From Paenibacillus xylanexedens (lineage in GTDB: Bacteria > Bacillota > Bacilli > Paenibacillales > Paenibacillaceae): a DNA stretch of 64,000 bases. The DNA lies in contig NZ_VEBF01000001.1 in assembly GCF_007676705.1 (NCBI RefSeq), positions 1,426,001 through 1,490,000 of the forward strand. Reading direction: 5' to 3'. Position 1 is the stretch's first letter; each line of letters starts with the position of its first letter. The notes beneath the pieces are model-generated. The model was given only the letters and a program-made list of their open reading frames with translations, did no database searches and was not told where the DNA came from. Made by a program: the position numbers and the translations under genes. Shown here piece after piece: positions 63,692 to 64,000 of this stretch.

Positions 63692-63793
63692 TTCCAGATA
63701 ACGTTCCTGTATTCACGACCCGACACATGTCGGGTGTTCGGCGAATGCCGGACCGAGGACGAATGTCCGATGCGTGAATATTATGTTAGCTGA
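63692..63793 (-). repeat. Array 2 attC (class I)
   Basis: Outer arms TTCCAGATAAC and GTTAGCTGA, inner TATTCACG and CGTGAATA, three internal hairpins nearly identical to attC10. Confidence 0.84.
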
Positions 63794-63812
63794 TGTTGCT
63801 TGCCTTATTAAA

Positions 63813-64000
63813 TTACTCAAGATTTAAATTATAAATTTCATTATTTAAAAGCCATGATATAGGATAATTCAAATCTAGTTCCTCAAAAAATACTTCTGTA
63901 AGCTTCATGGAAGAATGTATACCCCATTTGATAAACTCGTAACTTAAACATTTATCAGGAAAAAATGGATCAGGCGAATTAGCAAAAGGATTTAAACCAA
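63813..64000 (-). CDS. Array 2 cassette: C-terminus of a protein like the HEPN gene at 41894
   Basis: Only the last 62 residues are inside the window. GLNPFA followed by FFPDKCLSYEFIKWGIHSSM matches the end of the frameshifted protein at 41894-42371 (GLNPFA ... FFP...DDKYLS). The start lies beyond the right edge. A cassette copy of a gene also found outside the arrays. Confidence 0.65.
   Translation of the reverse strand, partial: GLNPFANSPDPFFPDKCLSYEFIKWGIHSSMKLTEVFFEELDLNYPISWLLNNEIYNLNLE

Larger units (their letters stand above)
60498..64000 (-). mobile_element. Integron-like gene cassette array 2 (runs off the edge)
   Basis: Four complete cassettes and part of a fifth, minus strand, with five attC sites of the same family as array 1. 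Complementary boundary arms: 10 of 10 for the last cassette, 9 of 10 for the next two, one extra base in the DUF4393-like one. The leftmost site has a decayed outer arm, as expected at the distal end; any integrase would lie beyond 64000. Confidence 0.82.

Overview
The window looks like the chromosome of a Paenibacillus-type, spore-forming Firmicute. The evidence is the LplB/LplC/YesM/YesN/solute-binding-protein sugar modules, a Spo0E-like phosphatase, a FusB-like EF-G binding protein, MepB, strong GGAGG ribosome binding sites, sigma-A promoters, a CcpA cre site, a Fur box and a short TGTTCAAAAA-ended repeat typical of this group. No rRNA, tRNA or CRISPR array was seen.

Layout. 1-4.6 kb: a NUDIX enzyme cut by the left edge, then a response regulator/kinase/permease/ATPase operon. 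4.7-19.5 kb: czcD zinc exporter, many small stress or housekeeping enzymes (NUDIX, HAD, aminoglycoside-phosphotransferase-like, aldo/keto reductase with its MerR regulator, HxlR regulator with a divergent quinone reductase, EF-G binding protein). 19.8-27.7 kb: an oligosaccharide ABC importer with its YesM/YesN two-component system. 39.7-41.8 kb: nagA with a DeoR regulator. 46.7-50.3 kb: a Fur-boxed siderophore-iron operon. 55.4-60.2 kb: a second sugar ABC importer with a GntR/LacI-type repressor and a shared operator.

The remarkable part is 28.8-37.5 kb and 60.5-64 kb (running off the right edge). In both, short AT-rich genes, all on the minus strand, are separated by 100-165 bp palindromic sites with the architecture of integron attC sites: an outer AAC/GTT arm pair, a spacer, an inner TATTCACG/CGTGAATA arm pair and a variable hairpin-rich centre. 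The outer arms pair better across each gene (start of cassette with end of the same cassette) than within one site. That is the footprint left by insertion of circular gene cassettes at G^TT. Fifteen complete sites are visible, plus two decayed ones. Next to array 1 lies a tyrosine recombinase gene (36.4-37.5 kb), in the same orientation as the cassettes, broken by a stop codon and a frameshift. It has an extra N-terminal domain and lacks the IntI-specific insertion. A candidate attI and a conserved outward promoter lie between it and the first cassette.

A second, more decayed copy of integrase end, promoter and attI lies at 46.3-46.6 kb, with a degenerate attC at 45.5 kb and half of another at 44.55 kb. 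It lost most of its integrase between two 10-bp repeats. Between the arrays, 38-46 kb is rich in gene remnants (truncated serine hydrolase, IS5-type transposase, frameshifted HEPN gene, gene fragments), so it is a plastic accessory region. The cassettes carry NUDIX, GNAT, P-loop kinase, DUF2971, HNH nuclease, HEPN-like, DUF4393-like and unknown proteins. I read this as a Gram-positive sedentary integron system, with its local integrase dead but its cassettes well preserved.
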